Source: Holophaga sp. (GTDB taxonomy: Bacteria; Acidobacteriota; Holophagae; Holophagales; Holophagaceae). Taken from it: a stretch of DNA of 64,000 nucleotides. The stretch's first letter is position 1; the number at the start of each line of letters is the position of its first letter. Where the stretch lies: assembly GCA_016715205.1 (NCBI GenBank), contig JADKBC010000049.1, positions 310,001-374,000 of the forward strand. Direction: 5' to 3'. The notes below the pieces were generated by a model. The model saw only the letters and a list, made by a program, of their open reading frames with translations, did no database searches and was not told where the DNA came from. Made by a program: the position numbers and the translations under genes. Positions 18,797-25,821 of the stretch are shown here, one piece after another.

Positions 18797-18840
18797 CACC
18801 ATCAAAAAACCCCGCCAATCCGCGGGGTTTTTTGATGGTG
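18797..18840. terminator. Strong bidirectional terminator
   Basis: A perfect 19-bp stem (CACCATCAAAAAACCCCGC and its complement) with a 6-nt loop. The A-run and T-run inside the stem let it end transcription from both the coiled-coil gene and the convergent outer-membrane protein gene. Confidence 0.9.
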
Positions 18841-18848
18841 GGATGGTG

Positions 18849-19493
18849 CTAGAACACCCAGCCGAAGCCCACGCGCACAAAATCGGCGGGCGTGGGATCA
18901 CCTTTCGCGGTGTCGATGCCGGTCAAGGACTTGTGGTAGGTGGCTTCCAGCGTGAAGCGGGTTCCAGCGTTGTAGCCAAAGGTATGGCCGATGCCGAAGT
19001 TGCCGCCCAGGCGGGATTTCCGGGTGCTATCCACGGAAGCCCAATCGGAATTTAGGTCATCGAAGCTGCGATCGAAGCGCTCGAAGTCGGCGGCGAGGCC
19101 CACCAAGAAATAGGTGCCACGGTGGCGGTAGGCGCTTTGGGTGAAGATTTGCAGGTCGCCGCCCACGCTGAACATCACGTGCCTGAGGTTGATTTTGCTA
19201 TAGCCAGGGGCGGTATTGCTGCCATCGGTGGACTGTGCCCCTAGGTTCACGCGGAAGGCCAGCTTGGGGTCCACGGGGAAACTGAAGGTCACCTGGCCGC
19301 CGAACCCGAAATCGTAGCCCTCGGTATAATTATAGATATTATTGGCGTTGTCTAATCCAGTGCCGCTCCTGCTTTGAAACTGGCCCGTGGGCAGCACCAG
19401 ATTGAGGGAAAGCCCCAGGCGCGGTTCCTGGGCCATCAGGCTGGAGCCCGTGCCAATCAGGGTCATCAGGGCGGGGATCATCAAGCGTTTCAT
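18849..19493 (-). CDS. Outer-membrane beta-barrel protein
   Basis: A 214-residue protein from ATG 19493, which has GGAGG eight bases upstream; in-frame sequence further upstream does not look like protein. Signal peptide MKRLMIPALMTLIGTGSSLMAQ, then about eight amphipathic strands (LGLSLNLVLPTGQF, FGFGGQVTFSFPV, HVMFSVGGDLQIFT, TYFLVGLAADFERF and others), ending VRVGFGWVF with a terminal Phe. This is the architecture of small OmpW/OprF-like barrels. It is a single gene closed by the shared bidirectional terminator. Confidence 0.75.
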   Translation of the reverse strand: MKRLMIPALMTLIGTGSSLMAQEPRLGLSLNLVLPTGQFQSRSGTGLDNANNIYNYTEGYDFGFGGQVTFSFPVDPKLAFRVNLGAQSTDGSNTAPGYSKINLRHVMFSVGGDLQIFTQSAYRHRGTYFLVGLAADFERFDRSFDDLNSDWASVDSTRKSRLGGNFGIGHTFGYNAGTRFTLEATYHKSLTGIDTAKGDPTPADFVRVGFGWVF

Positions 19494-19655
19494 AAAAACC
19501 TCCAGGCAAGGCCTAGCGAAGCCCGTGCCAGAGAGGAAAACGCGCCACTTCAAGCAGAGATTAGGCTTCGAGGGTTAAAGAACATGGTGCGAAATGCTGC
19601 ATGTGTGGCACAGGTGCAACGGGGAGGGATAACCTAGGGTCAACAGAGGTGGATC

Positions 19656-20405
19656 ATGGTGTGGAAACAAGATTTGGCGAAGCTCAAGCAGCAATTCAAG
19701 GAGGAGGAGCCTGTCGCCAAGGCTCCGGTGCCCAAGGCGGCACTCAAACCACCGGTGGTCGCAAACCTGAGCATGGAGGAACAGGACACCATGTTTCTCA
19801 ATGCCATGGGAAGGCGCTCGGCCCCCCAACCCGGGTCCAAGTCCAAGGTGCCTCAGGCTGAGGAGGAAACCGCCACGGTCAGCAAGGAACTCCCCGCACC
19901 ACCTTTACCAGCCGAGGATTTCCAGGCCGCCATGGGCGGTTTAAAAGGGATCAAGCCCTTGACGCCCAAAATCCCGGTGGCCGAGGTCAAGGTAGAACCG
20001 GTGGTGGCAGTCGCACCTATTGTTCTGGAGGCTCCTTCGGAGTCCCTGCCAGAGCTGGCAGTTCCAGAAGTCATTCCGCCCGCAGCGACGCCGACTTCCA
20101 AACCCCTTCCGGAGCGGATTCAACTCGCCGCCGGCATGGCCATCGAGGTGGATGTCACCCTGGACCTGCGGGGGCACACCACCGTCGATGCCATGGAGCG
20201 GTTCCGGGAAAGGCTCCAGGATGGTGTATTTCTTGGTTGGCGCACCTTTCATGTGGTTTTCGGGATATCCGAAGAACTGAGTCAGTCGTTTCAAAGCTTT
20301 CTGGCCAGCAACGAAGCCCACGTTATCGCCCGTTTTGCGCAAGCTCCCATCCCCATGGGCGGGAATCAGGCTTGGATTCTCTACTACGCAGCACCTGGGC
20401 ATTGA
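19656..20405 (+). CDS. Protein with degenerate Smr (MutS2 C-terminal) domain
   Basis: Of the 249 residues, the first 150 are a Pro/Ala/Val-rich linker with a short helical head (MVWKQDLAKLKQQFKEEEPV). The last 90 fold like an Smr domain: VDVTLDLRGHTTVDAMERFRERLQDGVFLGWRTFHVVFG matches the LDLRG...A...L..F....G...V.VIHG pattern. The usual HGxG nuclease/binding loop is replaced by FGISEE. The C-terminal QAWILYY agrees with the closing Smr strand. GAGGTGG precedes the ATG. A nucleic-acid-binding role is the family norm, but loss of the HGxG loop argues against nicking activity. Confidence 0.6.
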   Translation: MVWKQDLAKLKQQFKEEEPVAKAPVPKAALKPPVVANLSMEEQDTMFLNAMGRRSAPQPGSKSKVPQAEEETATVSKELPAPPLPAEDFQAAMGGLKGIKPLTPKIPVAEVKVEPVVAVAPIVLEAPSESLPELAVPEVIPPAATPTSKPLPERIQLAAGMAIEVDVTLDLRGHTTVDAMERFRERLQDGVFLGWRTFHVVFGISEELSQSFQSFLASNEAHVIARFAQAPIPMGGNQAWILYYAAPGH

Positions 20406-20530
20406 CGGCCGCAAAAGATGTCCGAAATTAAGGATCGCGCCCGAACCCTGATATAAAAGGAACCACCAAAGCTTTTTCAGACATGATCTGAGTTGTTGGA
20501 CTATAATTCTGCCAGATACCAAGGGGGAAC

Positions 20531-21724
20531 ATGATGCATCAGCGGCATTGGCTGTTTGCGCTTTCTGCAATGTCTTGCCTCGCGCTAGGCGTTGTGGCCC
20601 AGGAACCTAAACCCGCTCCCGCTCCTGCCCAGGCTGTGCAGGAAGTCAAAGCCGGTGATGCGATTAAGGTTGCAGAACATCGTTCTCGCTGGGACTACCC
20701 CAAGGAAGTAACCGTTCCCGCCGGAAGCCAGCTTTACCTTGTCGTCAAGGGGGATACGCTCTGGGACCTGGGTCAGCGTTTTCTGGGAAATCCCTTTGCC
20801 TGGCCCCAGATCTGGGATCAGAACAAATGGATTAAGGATCCCCATTGGATATATCCTGGCGATCCTTTGATCATTCCCGTTGCCGCCAAGACCGTCGCCA
20901 CCCCGGGCATGCCCGTGGATACCCCCGCGGATGTGGTGGATGTGCAGCCTGATCGCATCAAGCTGGTGACCAAGCCCAAGCTTGAGGAATATGGCTACTC
21001 CTTCCAGGACTTCATTCAGCTGCCCTATCTTGCACCCAAGGGTGCCGAGGCCAATTTTGCCGAAATCGGTGCCTTGGCCATCACCGAGCGTCAGGCACAA
21101 AATCGTCAGTTCCTGGGTGATACCGAAACGGTTTACCTGGCTGGCGGCGCGGATCGCGGCGTAAAGGTAGGGGATCGTTTGGTGGTGCTCAAAGTCGCCA
21201 AGCGCAAGCTCATGCATCCCTTTGGCAAGCAGAAGGCCCCCCTGGGTGACGTGGTGCAGCAGGTGGGCATCCTCCGGGTGACCACCGTGAACCCCAAGGG
21301 TTCCATTGCGGTGATCGAGCGCTCCATGGATGCCATTGAAGTGGGGAATCATGCGGCACCCTTTGTTGAACCGGCCAACATCGTCGCCAATCTCCGGAAG
21401 GAAATTGTGGGTCCGCTCACCATCAAGGAACCTGTGGGCACCATCCTGTACGCCCGGGATAATCATGAGCAGACCGCCACGGGCGAGATGGTCATCATCG
21501 ATCAGGGCGCCAAGGATGGCCTCAAGGTTGGAGACATTCTGCTCTCGGCCCGGGTTCAGACCTGGAATGTCCAGGAGGGCCGTAACGCCAAAGATACGGT
21601 TAGCGAAAAGACCGCCTACTACCTGGGGCAAGTCATGGTGGTCAAGGTGGGAGAAAACTCCGCTTCCTGCCGCATTCTCCGTTCCAAAGAGGAAATGCAC
21701 GCAGGTGATTTCGTCACCCGCTGA
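20531..21724 (+). CDS. LysM-domain envelope protein
   Basis: A 397-residue protein preceded by AAGGGGG. Signal peptide (MMHQRHWLFALSAMSCLALGVVAQ), a Pro/Ala linker, then a LysM peptidoglycan-binding domain at about 68-117 (YLVVKGDTLWDLGQRFLGNP, then WPQIWDQNKWIKDPHWIYPG). The remaining 280 residues are beta-rich, with two similar blocks containing GGADRGVKVGDRLVVLK and DQGAKDGLKVGDILLSA, like the FlgT/PDZ-type barrel repeats often attached to LysM. It probably sits in the periplasm bound to murein. A terminator follows. Confidence 0.8.
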   Translation: MMHQRHWLFALSAMSCLALGVVAQEPKPAPAPAQAVQEVKAGDAIKVAEHRSRWDYPKEVTVPAGSQLYLVVKGDTLWDLGQRFLGNPFAWPQIWDQNKWIKDPHWIYPGDPLIIPVAAKTVATPGMPVDTPADVVDVQPDRIKLVTKPKLEEYGYSFQDFIQLPYLAPKGAEANFAEIGALAITERQAQNRQFLGDTETVYLAGGADRGVKVGDRLVVLKVAKRKLMHPFGKQKAPLGDVVQQVGILRVTTVNPKGSIAVIERSMDAIEVGNHAAPFVEPANIVANLRKEIVGPLTIKEPVGTILYARDNHEQTATGEMVIIDQGAKDGLKVGDILLSARVQTWNVQEGRNAKDTVSEKTAYYLGQVMVVKVGENSASCRILRSKEEMHAGDFVTR

Positions 21725-21743
21725 TCGAAAGCAACGTTTACAA

Positions 21744-21772
21744 AACCGGGCCCCTAGCGGCCCGGTTCTTTT
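21744..21772 (+). terminator. Intrinsic terminator after the LysM gene
   Basis: A 9-bp stem AACCGGGCC/GGCCCGGTT with loop cctagc is followed by CTTTTG; flanking ACAAA/TTTGT extends it. The loop contains the stop codon of the convergent rsmG gene, so rsmG reads into this hairpin. Confidence 0.85.
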
Positions 21773-22341
21773 GTAAGGTGCAGAATGGTTCGACGGCCGC
21801 GCTGGGGCAGGGTGTAGGGGAAGGCTTTCGATTGCCAGCCTTCCGGGCAGGGCTCGGTGAGGCTGGCCTCACCTTTCAGGAGCAGCAAGGGCGCGCCTCG
21901 CTTGCCGTGACGGTCCCACCAGCCCGTGAGTAAGGGCAGGCTGCCAACGGCCTTGGCGGTGCCCACATCCGCCATCATGGGCGGCAGCGCCTCGGAGCGG
22001 CCTGCCATTGGGGTGAGGTTGTTGAGCCCCAATTCCAGGGCTGCTTGGCGCACAAAGGCGATTTTTTTCAACGACTTCTCGATGGCCAATATTTCTAGAT
22101 CAGGCCTTGCCAGGGCCAGCACGAGGGCGGGAATGCCCATGCCCGTCCCAAAATCCACCAACCTGGATCCGCTAGGGAAGCCTTCCAGGTGGGGCAATAG
22201 GGCACAGGCGTCCTGAATCAACTCCTCAAATCGATCCTCGGGAGGCAGGGCCGTAAGAGCGTGCCTTGCATTCCAGTGTTCCAGGAGTTCCAGGAAGTCT
22301 TGAATGGGGTTCAAAATGGTGGCCGGGACAGTAGGTTCCAT
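21754..22341 (-). CDS. rsmG: 16S rRNA (guanine-527-N7) methyltransferase
   Basis: A 195-residue SAM-dependent methyltransferase. The family's order of motifs is present: HWNARHALTALP near the N-terminus (W-N-x-x-x-x-L-T), the SAM loop LVDFGTGMGIPALVLA, the acidic-turn strand LAIEKSLKKIAFVR, GRSEALPP and LLLLKG. It modifies G527 of 16S rRNA in the 30S subunit; loss gives low-level streptomycin resistance in known species. In many bacteria it neighbours mnmG and parAB, but here it is solitary. Its stop codon falls in the loop of the terminator of the convergent LysM gene. Confidence 0.9.
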   Translation of the reverse strand: MEPTVPATILNPIQDFLELLEHWNARHALTALPPEDRFEELIQDACALLPHLEGFPSGSRLVDFGTGMGIPALVLALARPDLEILAIEKSLKKIAFVRQAALELGLNNLTPMAGRSEALPPMMADVGTAKAVGSLPLLTGWWDRHGKRGAPLLLLKGEASLTEPCPEGWQSKAFPYTLPQRGRRTILHLTKEPGR

Positions 22342-22504
22342 GGGATGAAAATACCCTGACCTGCTGGTGGTTTTCTATCGATGGGCGGAATATTTCTCCG
22401 TGAAAATTGACTGCTGATTGTGAAAAAATGGCTGATAGTGTTGACAATGTTTTGATTCGTATTAATAATATTCAAGCTGAAAATAGCTAATTACAGGATT
22501 TGAC

Positions 22505-23251
22505 ATGAACCACTCGCACATTCCGTTCAAGGTTGATTGGTCCACTCGCAGCAAGTTGCGTGGCCCGGGAGATCGTTCCTTGGGCGAGTTGTTGAATCAG
22601 CTGCGCGATCGTTTTGCCCCTGAGGCACAAGGGATTTCCATCTCCTATGTAGACGATCGCATCATGCGTCGGTTGAATCGGGAACACCGTGGGATCAATC
22701 AAACCACCGACGTGCTGAGTTTTCCTGCCGAGGCCGAAAAAGGGGCCTTTCCGCATCTAGGGGATCTCGTTGTCTGCCTTCCAGTGGCCGAGAAAATGGC
22801 GAAAAAACTGGGAGTCAGTCGGCGCCGTGAGGTGGAGACGCTGGTGATTCACGGTTTTCTCCACTTGTGTGGCCATGATCATGAGAAGGATAAAGGCGAA
22901 ATGATGCTGCTGCAGCAGCAGGCAGAGAAGGACTTTCTAGGTGTGGATCCACTTCAGATGAGCCTAAAGCGGGGCCGAAAGTCGGGCAGCAAGGTCAAGA
23001 AACTGAAAGATGGTTCCCGCGTGGTGGTCACGGGGCGTGCCGCGCAGGCCATCGTCCAGAAAGAAAAAATCAAGAAGGCCAAACCAGTTAAACGCGCCAC
23101 CAAAGCGAAAAAAGTCGACCCAACTAAGCCCAAGCGGGGTCCAGGCCGTCCTCGTAAGGTGCCAACCGAACTAAAGCCCGCCACCGCCGCCAAACGAGTG
23201 GTTCGTCGCAAGCGACCGGCACCTCGGCCCCGGAGCGGCGTCATCGGCTAA
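22505..23251 (+). CDS. ybeY: YbeY endoribonuclease with AT-hook-like basic tail
   Basis: Residues 1-150 are a YbeY/UPF0054 protein: SISYVDDRIMRRLNREHRG, NQTTDVLSFP, then the zinc motif HGFLHLCGHDH with His116, His120 and His126. It matures 16S rRNA 3' ends and takes part in ribosome quality control. Ordinary YbeY proteins end near residue 155; this one continues for about 95 residues of Lys/Arg/Pro-rich sequence, including KPKRGPGRPRKVP (209-221), a canonical AT-hook core. The tail may bind rRNA or AT-rich DNA. The 60 bp upstream is strikingly AT-rich and probably holds the promoter. Confidence 0.88.
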   Translation: MNHSHIPFKVDWSTRSKLRGPGDRSLGELLNQLRDRFAPEAQGISISYVDDRIMRRLNREHRGINQTTDVLSFPAEAEKGAFPHLGDLVVCLPVAEKMAKKLGVSRRREVETLVIHGFLHLCGHDHEKDKGEMMLLQQQAEKDFLGVDPLQMSLKRGRKSGSKVKKLKDGSRVVVTGRAAQAIVQKEKIKKAKPVKRATKAKKVDPTKPKRGPGRPRKVPTELKPATAAKRVVRRKRPAPRPRSGVIG

Positions 23252-23336
23252 GCGCCCATCTGAAGCAAACGTGGAATGGGACTGGTTCCAAGGGTAAACT
23301 AGCCCCTTGGCCTTCGGGCCGTCCCAGGGAGTGCGT

Positions 23337-24056
23337 GTGATCAATCTTTTGCTAGGCCTAGGCGCCGCTGTCCTTACGGTGCTGATTGGCATGTTGTTGC
23401 GATGGCCGCTGTGGCTGAGCATTCCCCTGGGCTTGGTGGCAGGCTTTGGCCTGTTCATTTGGTTGGGCCGAAAGGTCCAGGAGCAGCTTGAAAAAATCTT
23501 CACCCGTGCGGGTGAGTTGATGAAGAAGCAGCAGTTCGACGCTGCCATCACCGTCATGAAAGAGGGCTACAAGCTCGGCCCCCGCCAGTTCCTGGTGAAG
23601 GGTTCCATCGATGGCCAGATTGGCGTAGTTCAATACCTGCGTAAGAAGAACGACGAAGCCGAACCCCTGCTCAAGTCTGCCTCCATGCAGCACTACGTGG
23701 CCAAGGCCATGCTTGCCATCCTGCAATGGAAGCGCGGGGAGAAGAAGAAGGCCAAACAGACCTTCGATCTGGCGCTGAAGGCAGGCAAAAAAGAGAGCCT
23801 GCTCTACGGTGTCTATGCCTATGCCCTCAACGAAATGCATGATCGGGATGGGGCCATCGAAGTGCTCAATCGCGGTTTGAAAATCTGCAAGGGCGACGAG
23901 CGGCTATTGACTAACCGCAGCCTGCTCCAGAATGGCAAAGCCATGAAGATGAAAGTCTATGGCGAGCAGTGGTACCAGTTCATGCTCGAACGTCCCATGC
24001 TCCGCCAGGAGCCGCCGCCCTACGCGCGGGTATCCAAGCGCGGCATCCGCGGTTGA
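23337..24056 (+). CDS. Membrane-anchored TPR protein
   Basis: A GTG start at 23337 is chosen because GGGAG lies 6-10 bases upstream and because it gives an N-terminal double membrane helix (INLLLGLGAAVLTVLIGMLL, then PLWLSIPLGLVAGFGLFIWLG). About 180 residues of tetratricopeptide-type helices follow (AGELMKKQQFDAAITVMKEG; MLAILQWKRGEKKKAKQTFD; AYALNEMHDRDGAIEVLNRG). It is about 240 residues in all. It likely acts as a scaffold on the cytoplasmic face of the inner membrane. It is followed closely (42 bp) by the YebC gene on the same strand. Confidence 0.75.
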   Translation: MINLLLGLGAAVLTVLIGMLLRWPLWLSIPLGLVAGFGLFIWLGRKVQEQLEKIFTRAGELMKKQQFDAAITVMKEGYKLGPRQFLVKGSIDGQIGVVQYLRKKNDEAEPLLKSASMQHYVAKAMLAILQWKRGEKKKAKQTFDLALKAGKKESLLYGVYAYALNEMHDRDGAIEVLNRGLKICKGDERLLTNRSLLQNGKAMKMKVYGEQWYQFMLERPMLRQEPPPYARVSKRGIRG

Positions 24057-24098
24057 TCCCCTCGTTGAACTACCGTCCACGCCTTCTGGGAGTCCTTC

Positions 24099-24830
24099 AT
24101 GTCCGGCCACAGTAAATGGTCCACCATCAAACACAAAAAGGGCGCTGCCGATGCCAAGCGCGGCAAAGCCTTCACCAAGATCCTCAAGGAAATCACCGTG
24201 GCTTCCCGTCTCGGGGGCGGTGATGTGAACGCCAATCCTCGGCTGCGTTTGGCCGTGGATCAGGCCAAGGGCGCGAACATGCCCAAGGAAAATTGGGAAC
24301 GCGCCATCAAGAAGGGCACTGGCGAACTGGAAGGCGTGACCTACGAAGAAGTCACGTACGAGGCCTACGGACCCGGCGGCGCGGCGATCATCGTGGAAGC
24401 CATGACCGATAACAAGAACCGCACCACGCCAGAAATCCGCAGCTATTTCTCGAAATTCGGCGGCGATCTGGGTGCCGTGGGCAGCGTGTCCTACCTCTTC
24501 ACCCGCCAGGGCCAGATCGTGGTGGAAGGCGAGGTCTCCGAGGACAAGATCATGGAAATCGCACTGGAAGCCGGGGCCGATGACGTGGTTTTGGAAGATG
24601 AAGTTTGGATCATCAAGACCACGCCTGAGTCTTACCAGGCCGTCAAGGATGCTCTAGATGCCGCCAAACTGCCTGTGTTGGATTCGAAGATCATCAACGC
24701 CGCCAGCACCAGCGCCGAGATTGACCCCAGCAAGCTCAAGAGCTTCCTCAAGCTCATCGATCTACTCGAGGATAACGACGATGTGCAGAACGTTTGGCAC
24801 AACGCCGAGTATGACGAACCTGAAGAGTAG
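24099..24830 (+). CDS. YebC/PmpR-family (TACO1-like) protein
   Basis: A full-length 243-residue member that opens with the invariant MSGHSKWSTIKHKKGAADAK. It then has VYEAYGPGG-type (VTYEAYGPGGAAIIVEAMTD), NRTTPEIRSYFSKFGGDLG and VSYLFTRQGQIVV motifs, in the order seen in the family. Members act as DNA-binding regulators or as translation factors easing ribosome stalling at proline runs (TACO1/YebC). The sequence alone does not say which. A strong terminator follows 14 bp after the stop. Confidence 0.92.
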   Translation: MSGHSKWSTIKHKKGAADAKRGKAFTKILKEITVASRLGGGDVNANPRLRLAVDQAKGANMPKENWERAIKKGTGELEGVTYEEVTYEAYGPGGAAIIVEAMTDNKNRTTPEIRSYFSKFGGDLGAVGSVSYLFTRQGQIVVEGEVSEDKIMEIALEAGADDVVLEDEVWIIKTTPESYQAVKDALDAAKLPVLDSKIINAASTSAEIDPSKLKSFLKLIDLLEDNDDVQNVWHNAEYDEPEE

Positions 24831-24843
24831 GGTTTTCGGTCTG

Positions 24844-24881
24844 CACAAAAAAGCCCGGCCGGATGGCCGGGCTTTTTTGTG
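24844..24881. terminator. Bidirectional intrinsic terminator
   Basis: A perfect 17-bp stem CACAAAAAAGCCCGGCC/GGCCGGGCTTTTTTGTG with a GGAT tetraloop. It serves the YebC gene on + and the metal-efflux operon ending on -. Confidence 0.92.
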
Positions 24882-24893
24882 GGCCGTGGGATA

Positions 24894-25124
24894 TTACTTT
24901 TTGGCGTTTTTGGGCGTGCCGTCCTTTTCCAGATATTTGTCAGGGTCGGTCTGGAGCTTCTTGTCGCAGCCTTTGCAGCACAGGAAGTATTCCTGACCAC
25001 GAACCACGACCTTGGGGCTCTTGGCGGGGTTCACCTGTTCGCCCATGACTGGGCATTTGGTGTTGGTGGCGGGCTTCGGGGTGGGGGCGGCCACGAGGGC
25101 AGCAGTAAGGAAAAGGGTGATCAT
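24894..25124 (-). CDS. Small secreted YHS/TRASH-like metal-binding protein
   Basis: A 76-residue protein with a signal peptide (MITLFLTAALVAAPTPKPA) and a YHS-type domain: CPVMGEQVNPAKSPKVV, then YFLCCKGCDKKLQTDPDKYL. The Cys pair CPVMG...CCKGC matches the copper-linked YHS/TRASH knuckle. It is the last gene of the efflux operon. Its ATG overlaps the stop of the repeat protein (ATGA), so translation is coupled. A periplasmic role as copper or silver carrier or sensor is inferred from domain and position. Confidence 0.8.
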   Translation of the reverse strand: MITLFLTAALVAAPTPKPATNTKCPVMGEQVNPAKSPKVVVRGQEYFLCCKGCDKKLQTDPDKYLEKDGTPKNAKK

Positions 25125-25752
25125 GGGACCTCTCGGGAAAATCTGATCGCTCGAGTTAACGTTTTACCGGGGCAGCCGGAGTGGGAGTTGGGCTGGCGGT
25201 CTTTGCCACGGCCTGGATCGTCGGGTTTGGGACCGATGGCTTTGGTGTCCTTGCCACGGCCTGGATCGTCCTGTTTGGGACCGATGGCTTTGGTGTCCTT
25301 GCCACGGCCTGGATCGTCCTGTTTGGGACCGATGGCCTTGGTGTCCTTGCCCCGGCCCGGATCGTCCTGTTTGGGACCGATGGCCTTGGTGTCCTTGCCT
25401 CGGCCGGGATCGTCCTGTTTGGGACCAATGGCTTTGGTGTCCTTGCCTCGGCCGGGATCGTCCTGTTTGGGACCGATGGCCTTGGTGTCCTTGCCGTGGC
25501 CCGGTTCGTCGGGTTTGGGACCGATGGCCTTGGTGTCCTTGCCTCGGCCCGGATCGTCGGGTTTGGGACCGATGGCCTTGGTATCCTTGCCCCGGCCCGG
25601 ATCGTCGGGTTTGGGACCAATGGCCTTGGTGTCCTTGGCCTGGCGTGGATCATCCGGTTTAGGGCCGATGGCTTTGGGGGATGTCTGGGCGCACAGGCCT
25701 GCTGCCGCGAGACCGGCGAGGGCCAACGTGAGGATCGAGCGATGCATATCCA
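25121..25752 (-). CDS. Secreted protein with ten 16-residue repeats
   Basis: A 210-residue product starting at ATG 25752, after GGAG. Signal peptide MDMHRSILTLALAGLAAAGLCAQ is followed from residue 27 by ten copies of a 16-residue unit of the form KAIGPKPDDPGRGKDT. Variants are DDPRQAKD (unit 1), DEPGHGKD (unit 4) and KQDD in place of KPDD (units 5-9). A 24-residue tail has one Cys. The repeats are hydrophilic, with regular Lys and Asp-Asp pairs and Pro/Gly turns, so probably unstructured. No known family is recognised. Its place between cusA and the YHS-like gene, 69 bp from cusA, suggests a periplasmic function in metal efflux. The minus strand is taken as coding because of the leader, start site and operon fit. 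Confidence 0.7.
25195..25674. repeat. Tandem array of ten 48-bp repeats
   Basis: Ten head-to-tail 48-bp units with only scattered substitutions encode the 16-residue repeats of the secreted protein. Because the unit is a multiple of three and GC-rich, all frames stay open across it. Units 5-9 are nearly identical, suggesting recent expansion. Confidence 0.9.
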
Positions 25753-25821
25753 TCTCCAGAGGAAATGGTCCTGGGGTCAGGACCGGTGACACAGTGTAAT
25801 CCTGCCGCGGCAGGTGTCCAA

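Noticed and set aside
16846..18818. Two long minus-strand frames (about 440 and 340 codons) opposite the coiled-coil genes
   Set aside because: The plus-strand genes have signal peptides, ribosome sites and a terminator; the minus frames show only His/Gly/Leu-rich shadow composition.
25195..25674. CRISPR array suggested by regular 48-bp repeats
   Set aside because: The units are contiguous with no unique spacers and encode a peptide repeat.
24879..25799. Plus-strand open frames through the 48-bp repeats
   Set aside because: The repeats lack stops in every frame. Only the minus frame has a signal peptide, a Shine-Dalgarno and an operon context.
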